Part shown: piece after piece, positions 1-8,169 of the stretch
Numbering within the stretch: the first letter of the stretch is position 1
How the letters are laid out: every line of letters starts with the position of its first letter
Assembly: GCA_046546095.1 (NCBI GenBank)
Contig: JBKGYK010000063.1
Coordinates: 1 to 19,656 of the forward strand
Direction of reading: 5' to 3'
From: JAQIBY01 sp046546095
Lineage (GTDB): Bacteria; Bacteroidota; Bacteroidia; Bacteroidales; ML635J-15
Length of the DNA: 19,656 nt
Notes under the pieces: generated by a model
What the model saw: the letters and a program-made list of their open reading frames with translations, nothing else
Databases searched by the model: none
Told to the model about the DNA's origin: nothing
Made by a program: the position numbers and the translations under genes

Positions 1-106
1 TTCTTTATACAACTCATTTCATGTCATGCTATTGCTCTTATATCAAGGAAGTAACATCAATGAATAAATTACGTGTAATGGCATTTTAATACAATTAATA
101 TCACTG

Positions 107-226
107 AAAAACCCGCGCCCTGCCGCAGATGGAAAGCTCACTGCCGGCTGTGGCTGCATATTTGCCGGCAGGGCATAGCGACCGGAGGAAGCTCCTGCCT
201 CGCCGTGCAAATGCAGACAAAGCGGG
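107..226 (-). other. GC-rich self-complementary non-coding element
   Basis: This stretch is markedly more GC-rich than its flanks and I see no believable gene in it. It holds several inverted repeats. GCCCTGCCG (117-125) pairs perfectly with CGGCAGGGC (166-174). TGCCGGC (142-148) pairs with GCCGGCA (164-170), so these two stems exclude each other. CCCGC (112-116) can close the element with GCGGG (222-226), and GGAG/CTCC (184-187/192-195) forms a small hairpin. Read on the minus strand the closing arm GCGGG is followed directly by five T (111-107), like the end of an intrinsic terminator. It could be a dispersed palindromic (REP/MITE-like) element, a second terminator, or a structured RNA; the sequence alone does not decide. 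Positions 1-106 are AT-rich, with nothing I can name. Confidence 0.4.
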
Positions 227-263
227 TAGTGACTTGCAAGCGAAGGCAGATAAAGGCGCCCAA

Positions 264-289
264 AAGAAAAAAGCCGGCAAACACCGGCT
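264..289 (-). terminator. intrinsic terminator of the 1077-residue oxidoreductase gene
   Basis: On the minus strand AGCCGG (289-284) and CCGGCT (277-272) form a perfect 6-bp stem around a 6-nt loop. A T-rich tail follows at once (the A-rich stretch at 264-272 on the plus strand). It starts about 35 nt beyond the stop codon at 324, the right place and orientation to end that transcript. Confidence 0.75.
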
Positions 290-323
290 CTTAACTATGA
301 ACAAAAGGAATTGGAGAAATCGT

Positions 324-3300
324 TTATTTAAAGGCTGCTTCGGAAAGGCCTTCATCCTGCAGTCTTAGCTTGTCGAAATAGTCAGGAACAATCTTGCCGG
401 TAAGCTTATCAACATACAGTTTGGCCAGATACTGACTAAGCATAAAGCCGTGGCCACGAAGTCCGACGAAAAGGCCAAGTCCGGGATCAACGATATATCG
501 TGGTTCCACGTAATAGCCACCCCAGACGGCCTGGAATCCCACACTTGAAAGCTCAGGAATCCAATCGACAAAGACTTCGGAAACGATGTTGATGAATTCG
601 CGGGAATTGATTTTCAGGTTTTTATCGGTTTCCATGGGATCAACAGCCGGGCTGGCGCATCCAATGATCTGGCCTGTTTCCGCAAGCTGTTGCCCGTATA
701 CGGCAGAAAATCCTTTATAGTTTTGGCGGTCGATCATCATGGGCAAGGGTTTACCGTCAATGCCCATATAGGGGAGTCTGCGAGTAATGAATGCCTGATG
801 CCTGACAGGAAAAAGACCGGTATGGATATTGAGTTTGCGGGCAAATTTTTCAGCATCGGGTCCAAGTGCATTCACAAAATGTTCGGTTTCGTATTCAAGG
901 TAGGTTTTATCGTGGAGCAATACCAGTGCGATCACTTTATCGCCTTCTTTCCGAAGATCAATCAGCTCACAGTCTTCCTGAATCAACCCACCTGCCTCAA
1001 TGCCCAGATGCCTGATCAGGTCAAGGGTTTTTCCGGGAGTTGCCTGCCAGCAATCGTTGGTTACCAGTGCGGATTTGTATTTTCCGAGCTTGGGGTTAAA
1101 GTGTGGCGACAGGTATTTCGGAAAATCTTTGGGTTCTATCATAATGGCATCGCTCCAGGCTCGCGAGGCATCAAGTGATTGATAAGTAGCCTCATCATGA
1201 GCAAAGCTAACATAATTGATGTCCCGATAATCGATGTTGGATTTTTTCTGCAGGTCTTCGAAAATCTGCTTGTTATGAATGGCTATATCCGCAAGGGCGG
1301 GCAGTGAAAAAGCCGGTCTTCCACCTGCAATATTTCGCCAGGATGCACCCCTGCCCTTGTTCATCAGCACCGGTTCCAGGCCGGCTTCGGACATATAGCG
1401 AAACAGTGCAGATCCTGCCATTCCACCCCCGGCAATCAGACTTTTCACTTTCACCCTTTTGGGTTTGTCACCATTTACGCTGGTAAATATCTGTTCGTCA
1501 GGTGAATGAGGATACATTTCCGCCATGGTCAACTGGTTTGACAAAGGTGCTCTGGGTGTTGCTTCTCCGGTTATTTCGATGCCATAAGGAGCAATCATCT
1601 GCCGCAGTCTCTTTATACAACGTTTACCACGACAGGCCCCCATGCCTATGCGTGTGGTATGCTTAAGTTCATCAACGGAAATAAATTTTCTCTCACCAAT
1701 AACAGTGAGTATTTGCTGCAGGCTGACATCCTCACAATGGCAAACAAAGGTTTTTGCAGGATGCTCGTCCTTTCCCGCTTTGATTTCAAGTGATTGCGGG
1801 TAGGTATTCTTTGCAATAAACCCACGTGCCTTCATGAGGTCTTCTCCGTGAAGGTCAAAGGAGGAGACACGTGCGACATTGGTTTTATTGGGTTTTTTCA
1901 GTATTTTTTCAATTTGTCCGGTTCCCAGTTTTTCTCCCTGATTGTTGACAAGGAAAACATCTTTTTTCTCTTCCACTTCATATTCGATGGGAAGGAAAAG
2001 CCAGTCCTTTTGGAGGTTATATCCGAAAATTGCAAGGCCCGGGCACTGGTTGACACATTTCATGCAGCCGATGCATTTATCGAAATCGATGTGAGGAGCG
2101 GTACTGGTTGATGATTTGGTGATGGCATCATACGGACATGCGAAAGCGCAGGGGTTGCAGGCGAATCCATGCAGGCAATCGATCAGCACAAAGGGTTTTT
2201 CTTTGGCCCGATCGGAAGTAGGCTTGAGGGGTTCTTCCAATACTTGAACCGGGTGTTGTTGTGAGTCGATATATTCTTTGGAGACATTCAGGTATGTATC
2301 ATAATCAAAGCGGGTTTTGCTTTGTTCGAGGATTTCATAAGCGGCTTGTTTGCCTCTGAGCACAGCGCTTGTCCCCTCGCCAATTCTGAGGGCATCGCCT
2401 ACTGTGTGTACCTGCCGGCCAAATACTTCTTCGCCTTTATCTTTCAGTTGATCATCCGGAATAAGACCGGTACAGACATTGATGGCATCAATGCCGTAGA
2501 TTTTTTGTTCAGTACCCGGCACAGGTTTAAAATTTTCAGCTTTGGCAATAACTGCTCCTATGATACCGGTATTGTCTTTGTTTGGGATTGCTTTAATCAG
2601 GATATATCCTGTCATCACAGGAATGCCGAGTCTGCGCACACGGTTTGCCTGTACAGGGAATCCACCTTCACGGGCTTGTGCCTCAATAATGGCTTTAACA
2701 TTAGCGCCTGCCTGCATCAACTGATACGAGGTAAGGTATCCAATGTTTCCTGCACCAATGGTAAGCACATTTTTCCCGAGGAGGGTAAATTCAGTATTCA
2801 TCATTTTCTGCACAACAGCAGCTGTATAGACCCCCGGCAGGTCGTCGTTTTCGAAACCGGGCATAAAAGGCACAGCCCCGGTGGCGATGATGAGCTGGTC
2901 AGCCAGAATGTAAAAAATTTCATCGGTTTTGATGTTTTTCACACCCAGTCGTTTACCTTCCAGAATATCCCAGACGGTGGCGTTCAGAATAATTCCGGAA
3001 TGGTCTTTTCCTGCGAGTGTTTCTGCTATATCGAAGCCACGCATACCACCGTATTCTTTTTCTTTTTCGAAAAAGAAGAACTGGTGAGTTTGCATGATAA
3101 ACTGTCCGCCGATTTTCTCATTGTTATCAATGACAAGATTGTCCACACCGTAGTTGTTCAGGACTTCTCTGGCAGCCAGTCCGGCCGGGCCAGCGCCGAT
3201 AATTGCAACCCGTGTTTTGAAGGTACGGTAGGGTTCACCGGTGCTGGCGGGTTCAATATCAGGCTGATAATCTTTTGGGATTTCGCGTACTTCTTTAACG

Positions 3301-3557
3301 CCATCAACTTTGGTGATACATATGCGTTTGATTTTTCCATCCACCAGCATTTCACATGCTCCGCATTTTCCAATCCCACATTCCAGAGAACGGTTTCTGT
3401 TTTGAATTGAGTGGGAATGAACCGGATAGCCGGCCTGATGAAGTGCTGCTGCTATGGTAAAGCCACTTTCTGCAACTATTTCATTTCCTTTATACCTGAA
3501 GCTCACTTTCCGTGATTCCGGCACATCAAGGATGGGGTGTTTTTCAATTTTCCGCAT
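324..3557 (-). CDS. multidomain iron-sulfur FAD oxidoreductase (HcnA-HcnB-ferredoxin-BFD-HcnC-like fusion)
   Basis: A 1077-residue soluble redox enzyme without signal peptide. Domains in order: a [2Fe-2S] domain with Cys60, Cys65, Cys68 and Cys80 (residues 15-95, HcnA / sarcosine-oxidase-alpha N-terminus-like); a pyridine-nucleotide-disulfide-type flavoprotein with an FAD Rossmann motif GAGPAG at 121-126 and a second dinucleotide motif GAGNIG at 268-273 (about 115-410, HcnB-like); a two-cluster [4Fe-4S] ferredoxin insert with Cys461, 467, 470, 474 and Cys495, 498, 501, 505; a BFD-like [2Fe-2S] domain with Cys606, Cys608, Cys642 and Cys647; and a D-amino-acid-oxidase-fold domain from about 705 with GGGMAG at 710-715 (HcnC / SoxB / GlpA-like). 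The family logic is oxidation of an amine, amino acid or polyol at the C-terminal FAD, with electrons passed through the clusters to the second flavin or a carrier. The substrate cannot be read; glycine, sarcosine, hydroxyproline, opine or glycerol-phosphate type substrates are candidates. It is transcribed alone and ends at a terminator. Confidence 0.88.
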   Translation of the reverse strand: MRKIEKHPILDVPESRKVSFRYKGNEIVAESGFTIAAALHQAGYPVHSHSIQNRNRSLECGIGKCGACEMLVDGKIKRICITKVDGVKEVREIPKDYQPDIEPASTGEPYRTFKTRVAIIGAGPAGLAAREVLNNYGVDNLVIDNNEKIGGQFIMQTHQFFFFEKEKEYGGMRGFDIAETLAGKDHSGIILNATVWDILEGKRLGVKNIKTDEIFYILADQLIIATGAVPFMPGFENDDLPGVYTAAVVQKMMNTEFTLLGKNVLTIGAGNIGYLTSYQLMQAGANVKAIIEAQAREGGFPVQANRVRRLGIPVMTGYILIKAIPNKDNTGIIGAVIAKAENFKPVPGTEQKIYGIDAINVCTGLIPDDQLKDKGEEVFGRQVHTVGDALRIGEGTSAVLRGKQAAYEILEQSKTRFDYDTYLNVSKEYIDSQQHPVQVLEEPLKPTSDRAKEKPFVLIDCLHGFACNPCAFACPYDAITKSSTSTAPHIDFDKCIGCMKCVNQCPGLAIFGYNLQKDWLFLPIEYEVEEKKDVFLVNNQGEKLGTGQIEKILKKPNKTNVARVSSFDLHGEDLMKARGFIAKNTYPQSLEIKAGKDEHPAKTFVCHCEDVSLQQILTVIGERKFISVDELKHTTRIGMGACRGKRCIKRLRQMIAPYGIEITGEATPRAPLSNQLTMAEMYPHSPDEQIFTSVNGDKPKRVKVKSLIAGGGMAGSALFRYMSEAGLEPVLMNKGRGASWRNIAGGRPAFSLPALADIAIHNKQIFEDLQKKSNIDYRDINYVSFAHDEATYQSLDASRAWSDAIMIEPKDFPKYLSPHFNPKLGKYKSALVTNDCWQATPGKTLDLIRHLGIEAGGLIQEDCELIDLRKEGDKVIALVLLHDKTYLEYETEHFVNALGPDAEKFARKLNIHTGLFPVRHQAFITRRLPYMGIDGKPLPMMIDRQNYKGFSAVYGQQLAETGQIIGCASPAVDPMETDKNLKINSREFINIVSEVFVDWIPELSSVGFQAVWGGYYVEPRYIVDPGLGLFVGLRGHGFMLSQYLAKLYVDKLTGKIVPDYFDKLRLQDEGLSEAAFK

Positions 3558-3744
3558 AATTCCTGAGATTCATCTTGACAGCTTAAAGATGATGATACTT
3601 CAGACTGTCACCAATGAGATTTGTCAGGTTTTTTTCTGGCGACTCAGGGAAAATTAAGGATAGTAAAATCTTATCCACCAAGCAGGTGAACTCACAGAAA
3701 AAGAAAACGCTCCAAAGAGAACCGGGCTTTACGGCTTACTAAAG

Positions 3745-4017
3745 TCAGTTCTTTTGTTCGAGCTCATTAAAAAAAGTCCGGAGTTCTTGTTTACGATTCT
3801 CCGGGATTTTGTGCCATTTCAATCCTGAAATAGCTCCATCGAGTGAAAAGAGAATACTGCGTCCGGCATTGCGGTCAATTTTTTTGACTTTCTCAAATGC
3901 ATTTTCAGCCCCAACTCCTTTGAGATCTTCGAGGCTTTCAATGCCAACACTTCTCAATTTCAACTCGAGCACTTTTCCAATGTTTGGTGCTTCACTAAGT
4001 TTTGTCATTGCAATCAT
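3745..4017 (-). CDS. TfoX/Sxy C-terminal-domain protein
   Basis: A 90-residue protein that is almost entirely a TfoX C-terminal domain: a helix-hairpin-helix-like opening (APNIGKVLELKLRSVGI), then the typical GAENAFEKVKKID, SLDGAISGLKWHKIP and final ELRTFF segments. In gamma-proteobacteria full-length TfoX/Sxy activates competence genes. Stand-alone C-terminal domains are common in other phyla, and their role is not established. Two ATGs are possible, at 4017 and at 4008. The second (MTKLSE) has an AGG about nine bases upstream and may be the real start, giving 87 residues. The gene sits 138 bp after the OstA-like gene, on the same strand. I see no convincing terminator on either side. Confidence 0.8.
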   Translation of the reverse strand: MIAMTKLSEAPNIGKVLELKLRSVGIESLEDLKGVGAENAFEKVKKIDRNAGRSILFSLDGAISGLKWHKIPENRKQELRTFFNELEQKN

Positions 4018-4155
4018 CCTACTAAATTTATAGCAACCTATTATCTGAACAGGATAAAAATACGAATAAAATCAGACAATAAACACGGGAGCCTGCGTGG
4101 CATGTCAAGTATTATATTTTTGGTGATTTTCTGGGCGTTTTCTTCGCTATTTTAA

Positions 4156-5664
4156 CTACCACACAAACAGATCGCGGATTCTTCGCGGTCTTAAATCACT
4201 CAGCCATTGGAATTGGTTCAGTCTGAGTTCGGAAGGATTTGTCTGGTCATCCGGGAGGAGAGCCCCATCGGGCTTATCGACGAATTTGATTTGTTGTATC
4301 TGACCGTCTTCGCGGAAAATTGTCATTTCCCGGCTTGTTTCTTTATTTACTCCGATGATGTCTTCGGTTTTATCGTCGCGGATATAATATATAGTTTCGG
4401 CATTTTCAGGCACAAATATTCGTGAGAGCTCATTGTTTTTAAGTTTAGCAAACATATTGTTTCCTGATATTTGGGAGAATCTGACGGAATCTTCTTCAAT
4501 GACAATCAGTGCATTTGCCAGCATATTGATCCGGTCAGCCTTGTTGTCTTTCAGGAACAATTCAATTGTATCTGCAGTTATCTGACTTTCTTCCGCCCAC
4601 AAAACCGGGTCATGGAACATTCTTGCCAGTGAATCGCCTTCAAGGTACAAGAGGGAATCGCATCGTCCCTGGAAATCAGATGCAAAAATCTGCACGTGAT
4701 AATACGCCTGAATGATACGTTTGTTGAGGGAGTCATTATACAGGAAAACTGTATCTCCGTGAATATAGGTAGTATCGGTATCTTCAAAATACATAACGAG
4801 AGCAGAATCTGTCATCATGGATTCATTTTTCTTATCATTGTATTCGGCATAATTTCCGGTTCCGGCAAAGTTTTCAGCAGTATCAAGCATATCCACATTC
4901 TTCCAGGCCCGTCCGTCCCCTGTTTTCTGATCATAGAATATTGAATCTGCCTTGATGGTTTGGCTTTGCTGGTAGATGGTGGTATTTTTTCCGAAGGCGG
5001 AGATTTCTTTTTGGGAATCATGATAACCAGAGCTGCAGACAATGCGTGAGGAATCACTGACAATATGTGTTGGTCCCACGAAGGTAGTAATTTCGCTTTC
5101 TGTGTTGTATTTCAGGGAGTCGGCAAAAATGGTATAATCGGGATGAACCATTTCCACATCATATACCGCATTAAAATCTTTTGAATCGGGATAATAATAA
5201 CCTTCCCTGCTGGTCATGTTTATGTCCTGATGAATAATTTCACCTCCCTCAAAAAAATACCCGATATTGTCTGTTCTGTCGAAGTTCAGGGAATCGGTAA
5301 GCAAACGTGAATTTTTATGCACCAGCACAACAGAATCCCGCACTTTTGCCAGCCGTGTGTATCCGTTATAAGACATATATTTTCCGGTCATGGTAACAGA
5401 GTCGCCTTGTTCGAGTACGACATTGCCAAAGGCATCCATTGAATTTGTTTCACCATAGAACCATGCACTGTCGCAATACATGTAGGCGTCTTCATGTTTG
5501 AATCCCACATTTCCAATGAGACGTCTGGCGTTGGTTCCAATTTGTTTATCAAAGCGGGCTTCATCCGCAGAAATGATGTTGATCTTTTTTCCGTCCTGCC
5601 CGGAGGCAAAAGCAGCAATCAGCAAAAAAACAAAAAACAGACCGTATTTAAGGCAAAGCTTCAT
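4156..5664 (-). CDS. OstA/LptA-like LPS transport protein (OstA-like N domain)
   Basis: A 502-residue exported protein with an N-terminal signal peptide (residues 1 to about 22, hydrophobic FFVFLLIAAFASG, then Gln-Asp). The rest is a long run of short beta strands with repeated patterns such as DSAWFYGET, GNVVLEQGDSV, ADSLKYN and ADSIFYD. This is the stacked beta-jelly-roll signature of the OstA/LptA/LptD-N superfamily. Proteins of this type are thought to form part of the periplasmic bridge that carries lipopolysaccharide to the outer membrane. The Bacteroidota form is about 500-600 residues, so this one is full length, and its end (LRPRRIRDLF) is typical. The start codon overlaps the stop of the upstream AAA+ ATPase by one base (TGATG), so the two are translationally coupled. 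Confidence 0.85.
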   Translation of the reverse strand: MKLCLKYGLFFVFLLIAAFASGQDGKKINIISADEARFDKQIGTNARRLIGNVGFKHEDAYMYCDSAWFYGETNSMDAFGNVVLEQGDSVTMTGKYMSYNGYTRLAKVRDSVVLVHKNSRLLTDSLNFDRTDNIGYFFEGGEIIHQDINMTSREGYYYPDSKDFNAVYDVEMVHPDYTIFADSLKYNTESEITTFVGPTHIVSDSSRIVCSSGYHDSQKEISAFGKNTTIYQQSQTIKADSIFYDQKTGDGRAWKNVDMLDTAENFAGTGNYAEYNDKKNESMMTDSALVMYFEDTDTTYIHGDTVFLYNDSLNKRIIQAYYHVQIFASDFQGRCDSLLYLEGDSLARMFHDPVLWAEESQITADTIELFLKDNKADRINMLANALIVIEEDSVRFSQISGNNMFAKLKNNELSRIFVPENAETIYYIRDDKTEDIIGVNKETSREMTIFREDGQIQQIKFVDKPDGALLPDDQTNPSELRLNQFQWLSDLRPRRIRDLFVW

Positions 5665-6635
5665 CAGTCTTTCAGATACGCATCTATAATTTCCTCGGTG
5701 GTGAGGCGTTCGGCTTCGGCTTTGTAATTTTTAATGATGCGGTGCCTGAGAATAATTTTGGCCACTGCTTTGACATCTTCAATATCGGGAGAATATTTTC
5801 CATGTAGTATGGCATGGGCTTTTGCGCCAATCACGAGATATTGAGAAGCCCTGGGCCCTGCGCCCCACTGAATATACTTTTCTGTCCACGGATGTTGTCT
5901 TTCTGTACCGGGTCGGGTTTTGGCGGCAAGATTGACAGCATAATTCAAAACCTGGTCATTTACCGGAATTTTTCTCACAAGATTCTGGAAGCCGATAATT
6001 TCTTCGGCACTCATGACAGGTTTGATTTCAGTTTCGATATCTGAGGTAGTATTTTTAACAATGGTGATTTCATCCTCAAAGTCCGGATAATCCACATTGA
6101 TATTGAACATAAAACGATCAAGCTGTGCTTCCGGCAGAGGGTAAGTACCTTCCTGTTCAATGGGATTTTGTGTTGCCAGCACAAAGAAGGGCTTGTCAAG
6201 TTGATAATTGATACCTGCTGCTGTCACTGCACGTTCCTGCATAGCTTCAAGCAATGCTGACTGTGTCTTAGGCGGCGTACGGTTAATCTCATCTGCCAGA
6301 ATAAAGTTTGCAAACAAGGGACCTTTGATAAACCGGAATTCGCGTTTTTCACTGAGTATTTCGGTGCCGATAATATCGGATGGCATCAAGTCAGGCGTAA
6401 ACTGTATCCTGTTGTTTTTCAGGCCAAGAGCCTGCGCGATGGTATTAACGAGCAATGTTTTTGCCAATCCGGGTACTCCTACAAGCAAGCAGTGACCCCG
6501 GGAAAAAATACTGATCAGCACTTCTTCGATCACCTGATCCTGACCGAAAATTCGTTTATTTATCTCTTTGGTAAGTATTTCGTATTTCTCATTCAGTTCC
6601 CTTACCGCTTCAACATCATTTTTTTGTTGTTCCAT
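5664..6635 (-). CDS. MoxR-family AAA+ ATPase
   Basis: A 323-residue cytoplasmic AAA+ ATPase of the MoxR/RavA group, generally a chaperone-like helper for maturation of envelope or metal-dependent complexes. Visible motifs (numbered from the ATG at 6635) are Walker A GVPGLAKT (53-60), Walker B FILADEINR (111-119), sensor-1 ATQNP (154-158) and LPEAQLDRF (167-175), with a GPRASQ sensor-2 region near the C-terminus. A longer frame could start at a TTG at 6659. That codon lies inside a promoter -7 box, so the ATG at 6635 is preferred. The gene heads an operon with the OstA-like gene (1-nt overlap). MoxR genes usually sit beside DUF58 and von Willebrand factor A genes; none is present here. Confidence 0.9.
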   Translation of the reverse strand: MEQQKNDVEAVRELNEKYEILTKEINKRIFGQDQVIEEVLISIFSRGHCLLVGVPGLAKTLLVNTIAQALGLKNNRIQFTPDLMPSDIIGTEILSEKREFRFIKGPLFANFILADEINRTPPKTQSALLEAMQERAVTAAGINYQLDKPFFVLATQNPIEQEGTYPLPEAQLDRFMFNINVDYPDFEDEITIVKNTTSDIETEIKPVMSAEEIIGFQNLVRKIPVNDQVLNYAVNLAAKTRPGTERQHPWTEKYIQWGAGPRASQYLVIGAKAHAILHGKYSPDIEDVKAVAKIILRHRIIKNYKAEAERLTTEEIIDAYLKD

Positions 6636-6656
6636 GGATTCAATTTCAATTTGTAA

Positions 6657-6664
6657 CAAATGTA
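6657..6664 (-). promoter_or_regulatory. candidate -7 box of the MoxR-OstA operon
   Basis: TACATTTG on the minus strand is an exact match to the Bacteroidota -7 consensus TAnnTTTG. It would place the transcript start about 15 nt before the ATG at 6635. The -33 position is only T-rich, without a proper TTTG. The box overlaps the possible TTG start at 6659, which argues against that start. Confidence 0.45.
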
Positions 6665-6796
6665 CAACTAATTCAAGAAAAAAAAAGTATGTATTTTACA
6701 ACAAAAATCGAAGGCATCGGTTTTTCTCGAACCATTTGATCCATAGAATGGTGGATTAATTTGCAATCCGTGATACAATAATTCAGGATAATATCG

Positions 6797-6804
6797 TAAT
6801 TTTG
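6797..6804 (+). promoter_or_regulatory. candidate -7 box for the DUF4293 gene
   Basis: TAATTTTG matches TAnnTTTG exactly and lies 16 nt before the ATG at 6821, implying a leader of about 10 nt. No TTTG is found at the expected -33 position, so this is a half-supported promoter. Confidence 0.4.
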
Positions 6805-6820
6805 TCAAAAATGACACGCT

Positions 6821-7276
6821 ATGATTCAGAGAATTCAGAGTTTATATCTGTTGGGTGCTGTAATTACCGGCATCATCATGTTTTTCATTCCACTAGCACA
6901 CATAATTGCAGGACCCAATGTGCTGGAATTTTATCATTATGGAATTAAGCCTGGCGATATTGCTGTAAATGCGTACAATGCCCTGCCGCTGACAGTTTTG
7001 TTTGTTTTGACAACGGCACTGAGCTTTATCATCATTCTGTTGTATAAGCGCCGTCAGCTTCAGATACGCTTATGTGGGGTAAATATTTTCCTTCTGATCG
7101 GACAGATTGGCCTCATTTTGTTTTACATTTTTGATGTTGCCAAACAACTGGATGCTGAAAAAGATTTCACCATAGCCATTATTTTGCCGGTGGTAAGTAT
7201 TATTTTCATTTACCTTGCCATGAGAAACATCGCGAAAGATGATGCGAGGGTAAAAGCTGCCGACAGAATCAGATAA
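6821..7276 (+). CDS. DUF4293 family four-helix membrane protein
   Basis: A 151-residue integral membrane protein with four hydrophobic segments (about residues 7-28, 50-72, 83-103 and 112-132) and a basic C-terminal tail. The opening MIQRIQSLYLL is characteristic of DUF4293, a family known essentially only from Bacteroidota and with no assigned function. The gene is divergent from the MoxR-OstA operon. It ends only 20 bp from the stop codon of the convergent YggS-like gene. Confidence 0.85.
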   Translation: MIQRIQSLYLLGAVITGIIMFFIPLAHIIAGPNVLEFYHYGIKPGDIAVNAYNALPLTVLFVLTTALSFIIILLYKRRQLQIRLCGVNIFLLIGQIGLILFYIFDVAKQLDAEKDFTIAIILPVVSIIFIYLAMRNIAKDDARVKAADRIR

Positions 7277-7296
7277 TCATATAGCAAGCAAGCCAT

Positions 7297-7968
7297 TTAC
7301 TGATTTCTGGCACCAAATATGGTGCTTCCCAGACGCAGCATTGTAGATCCTTCTTCAATGGCTACCGGATAGTCATTTGACATACCCATGGATATTTCGC
7401 AAAAATCATCCTCTGAGCTGAAATATTCTTTTTTCAGTCTGTCAAATATGCTTTTCAGGTTATTGAATTCCCTGCGAACCTGATTCATGTCCTCAGTAAA
7501 AGTTGCCATGCCCATCACACCACAGATCCGAACATTTTCCATTGCTTTATACTCGTCAGAATCAAGCATTTTCCTGGCTTGTTCAAGGTCAAGACCGAAT
7601 TTTGTAGACTCCTCGGCAATATGAAATTGCAGGAGACATTTGATTTTTCTGTCCTGCTTTTTTGCCTCTTTATTGATGAAGCGAAGTAATTTCATTCGGT
7701 CAACAGAATGGATCATGCCTACCCAGGGAGCAATGTATTTTACTTTATTGGTTTGCAGATGACCAATCATATGCCAGTCAATATCAGGCGGCAGCTCCGG
7801 TTGTTTGCTCATAAGTTCCTGCACCTTATTTTCACCGAAAATCCTCTGCCCTTCATGATAAGCCAGCATAATATCTTCATTGGGTTTGGTTTTGGACACC
7901 GCTACCAGAGTAATGTCTGAAGGAATTTCTTCCCGTATTTGTTTCAGATTTTTCTTTATATCAGCCAT
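7297..7968 (-). CDS. YggS-family pyridoxal phosphate homeostasis protein (PLPBP)
   Basis: A 223-residue cytoplasmic single-domain protein with the fold of the N-terminal barrel of bacterial alanine racemase. The PLP-binding lysine is Lys26 in VAVSKTKP. Other family motifs are FGENKVQEL, WHMIGHLQTNK, GVMGMATF, ISMGMSNDY and the phosphate-binding end LRLGSTIFGAR. Members bind PLP without known catalytic activity and keep vitamin B6 and some amino-acid pools in balance. Length is normal for the family. The gene has its own well-formed promoter and appears monocistronic. Confidence 0.93.
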   Translation of the reverse strand: MADIKKNLKQIREEIPSDITLVAVSKTKPNEDIMLAYHEGQRIFGENKVQELMSKQPELPPDIDWHMIGHLQTNKVKYIAPWVGMIHSVDRMKLLRFINKEAKKQDRKIKCLLQFHIAEESTKFGLDLEQARKMLDSDEYKAMENVRICGVMGMATFTEDMNQVRREFNNLKSIFDRLKKEYFSSEDDFCEISMGMSNDYPVAIEEGSTMLRLGSTIFGARNQ

Positions 7969-7984
7969 AATCCAGAATTTTAGA

Positions 7985-8015
7985 CAAATTTAGACAAAAA
8001 GCAGATGCATACAAA
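7985..8015 (-). promoter_or_regulatory. Bacteroidota-type promoter of the YggS-like gene
   Basis: On the minus strand a -33 TTTG (8015-8012) is followed, after exactly 19 nt, by a -7 box TAAATTTG (7992-7985). Both fit the consensus of the Bacteroidota primary sigma factor. The expected transcript start is near 7979, about 11 nt upstream of the ATG at 7968. Confidence 0.7.
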
Positions 8016-8149
8016 GATTTCATGATATCCAAAATTTACTGCTGAACTGTTTTATTATTCCGGCATATTTCCATCCGTCTGATAATCCGGAGCTTCATGA
8101 TGGTGTAACTTCCTCAAGCCTGCCATAACTCCGAGTCGTTATATTTTTG

Positions 8150-8157
8150 TATCTTTG
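8150..8157 (+). promoter_or_regulatory. candidate -7 box of the lipoprotein gene
   Basis: TATCTTTG matches TAnnTTTG exactly, and an overlapping second candidate, TATTTTTG, lies at 8142-8149. No good -33 TTTG is seen. The box covers the TTG at 8155 that would otherwise extend the reading frame. This favours the ATG at 8170 or the one at 8182. Confidence 0.4.
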
Positions 8158-8169
8158 CCATGTAATGAC

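Noticed and set aside
101..368. Two small open frames on opposite strands in the GC-rich intergenic region
   Set aside because: They read through the terminator and the inverted repeats, have no initiation signals and look like low-complexity translation of a structured non-coding element.
2322..3410. 362-codon open frame on the plus strand
   Set aside because: It lies wholly antisense to the oxidoreductase, whose cofactor motifs are intact across the same bases. Its translation shows no domain and has odd composition.
4090..4130. TTGACA on the minus strand between the OstA-like and TfoX-like genes
   Set aside because: It looks like a sigma-70 -35 box, but there is no matching -10, and Bacteroidota promoters use TTTG / TAnnTTTG instead.
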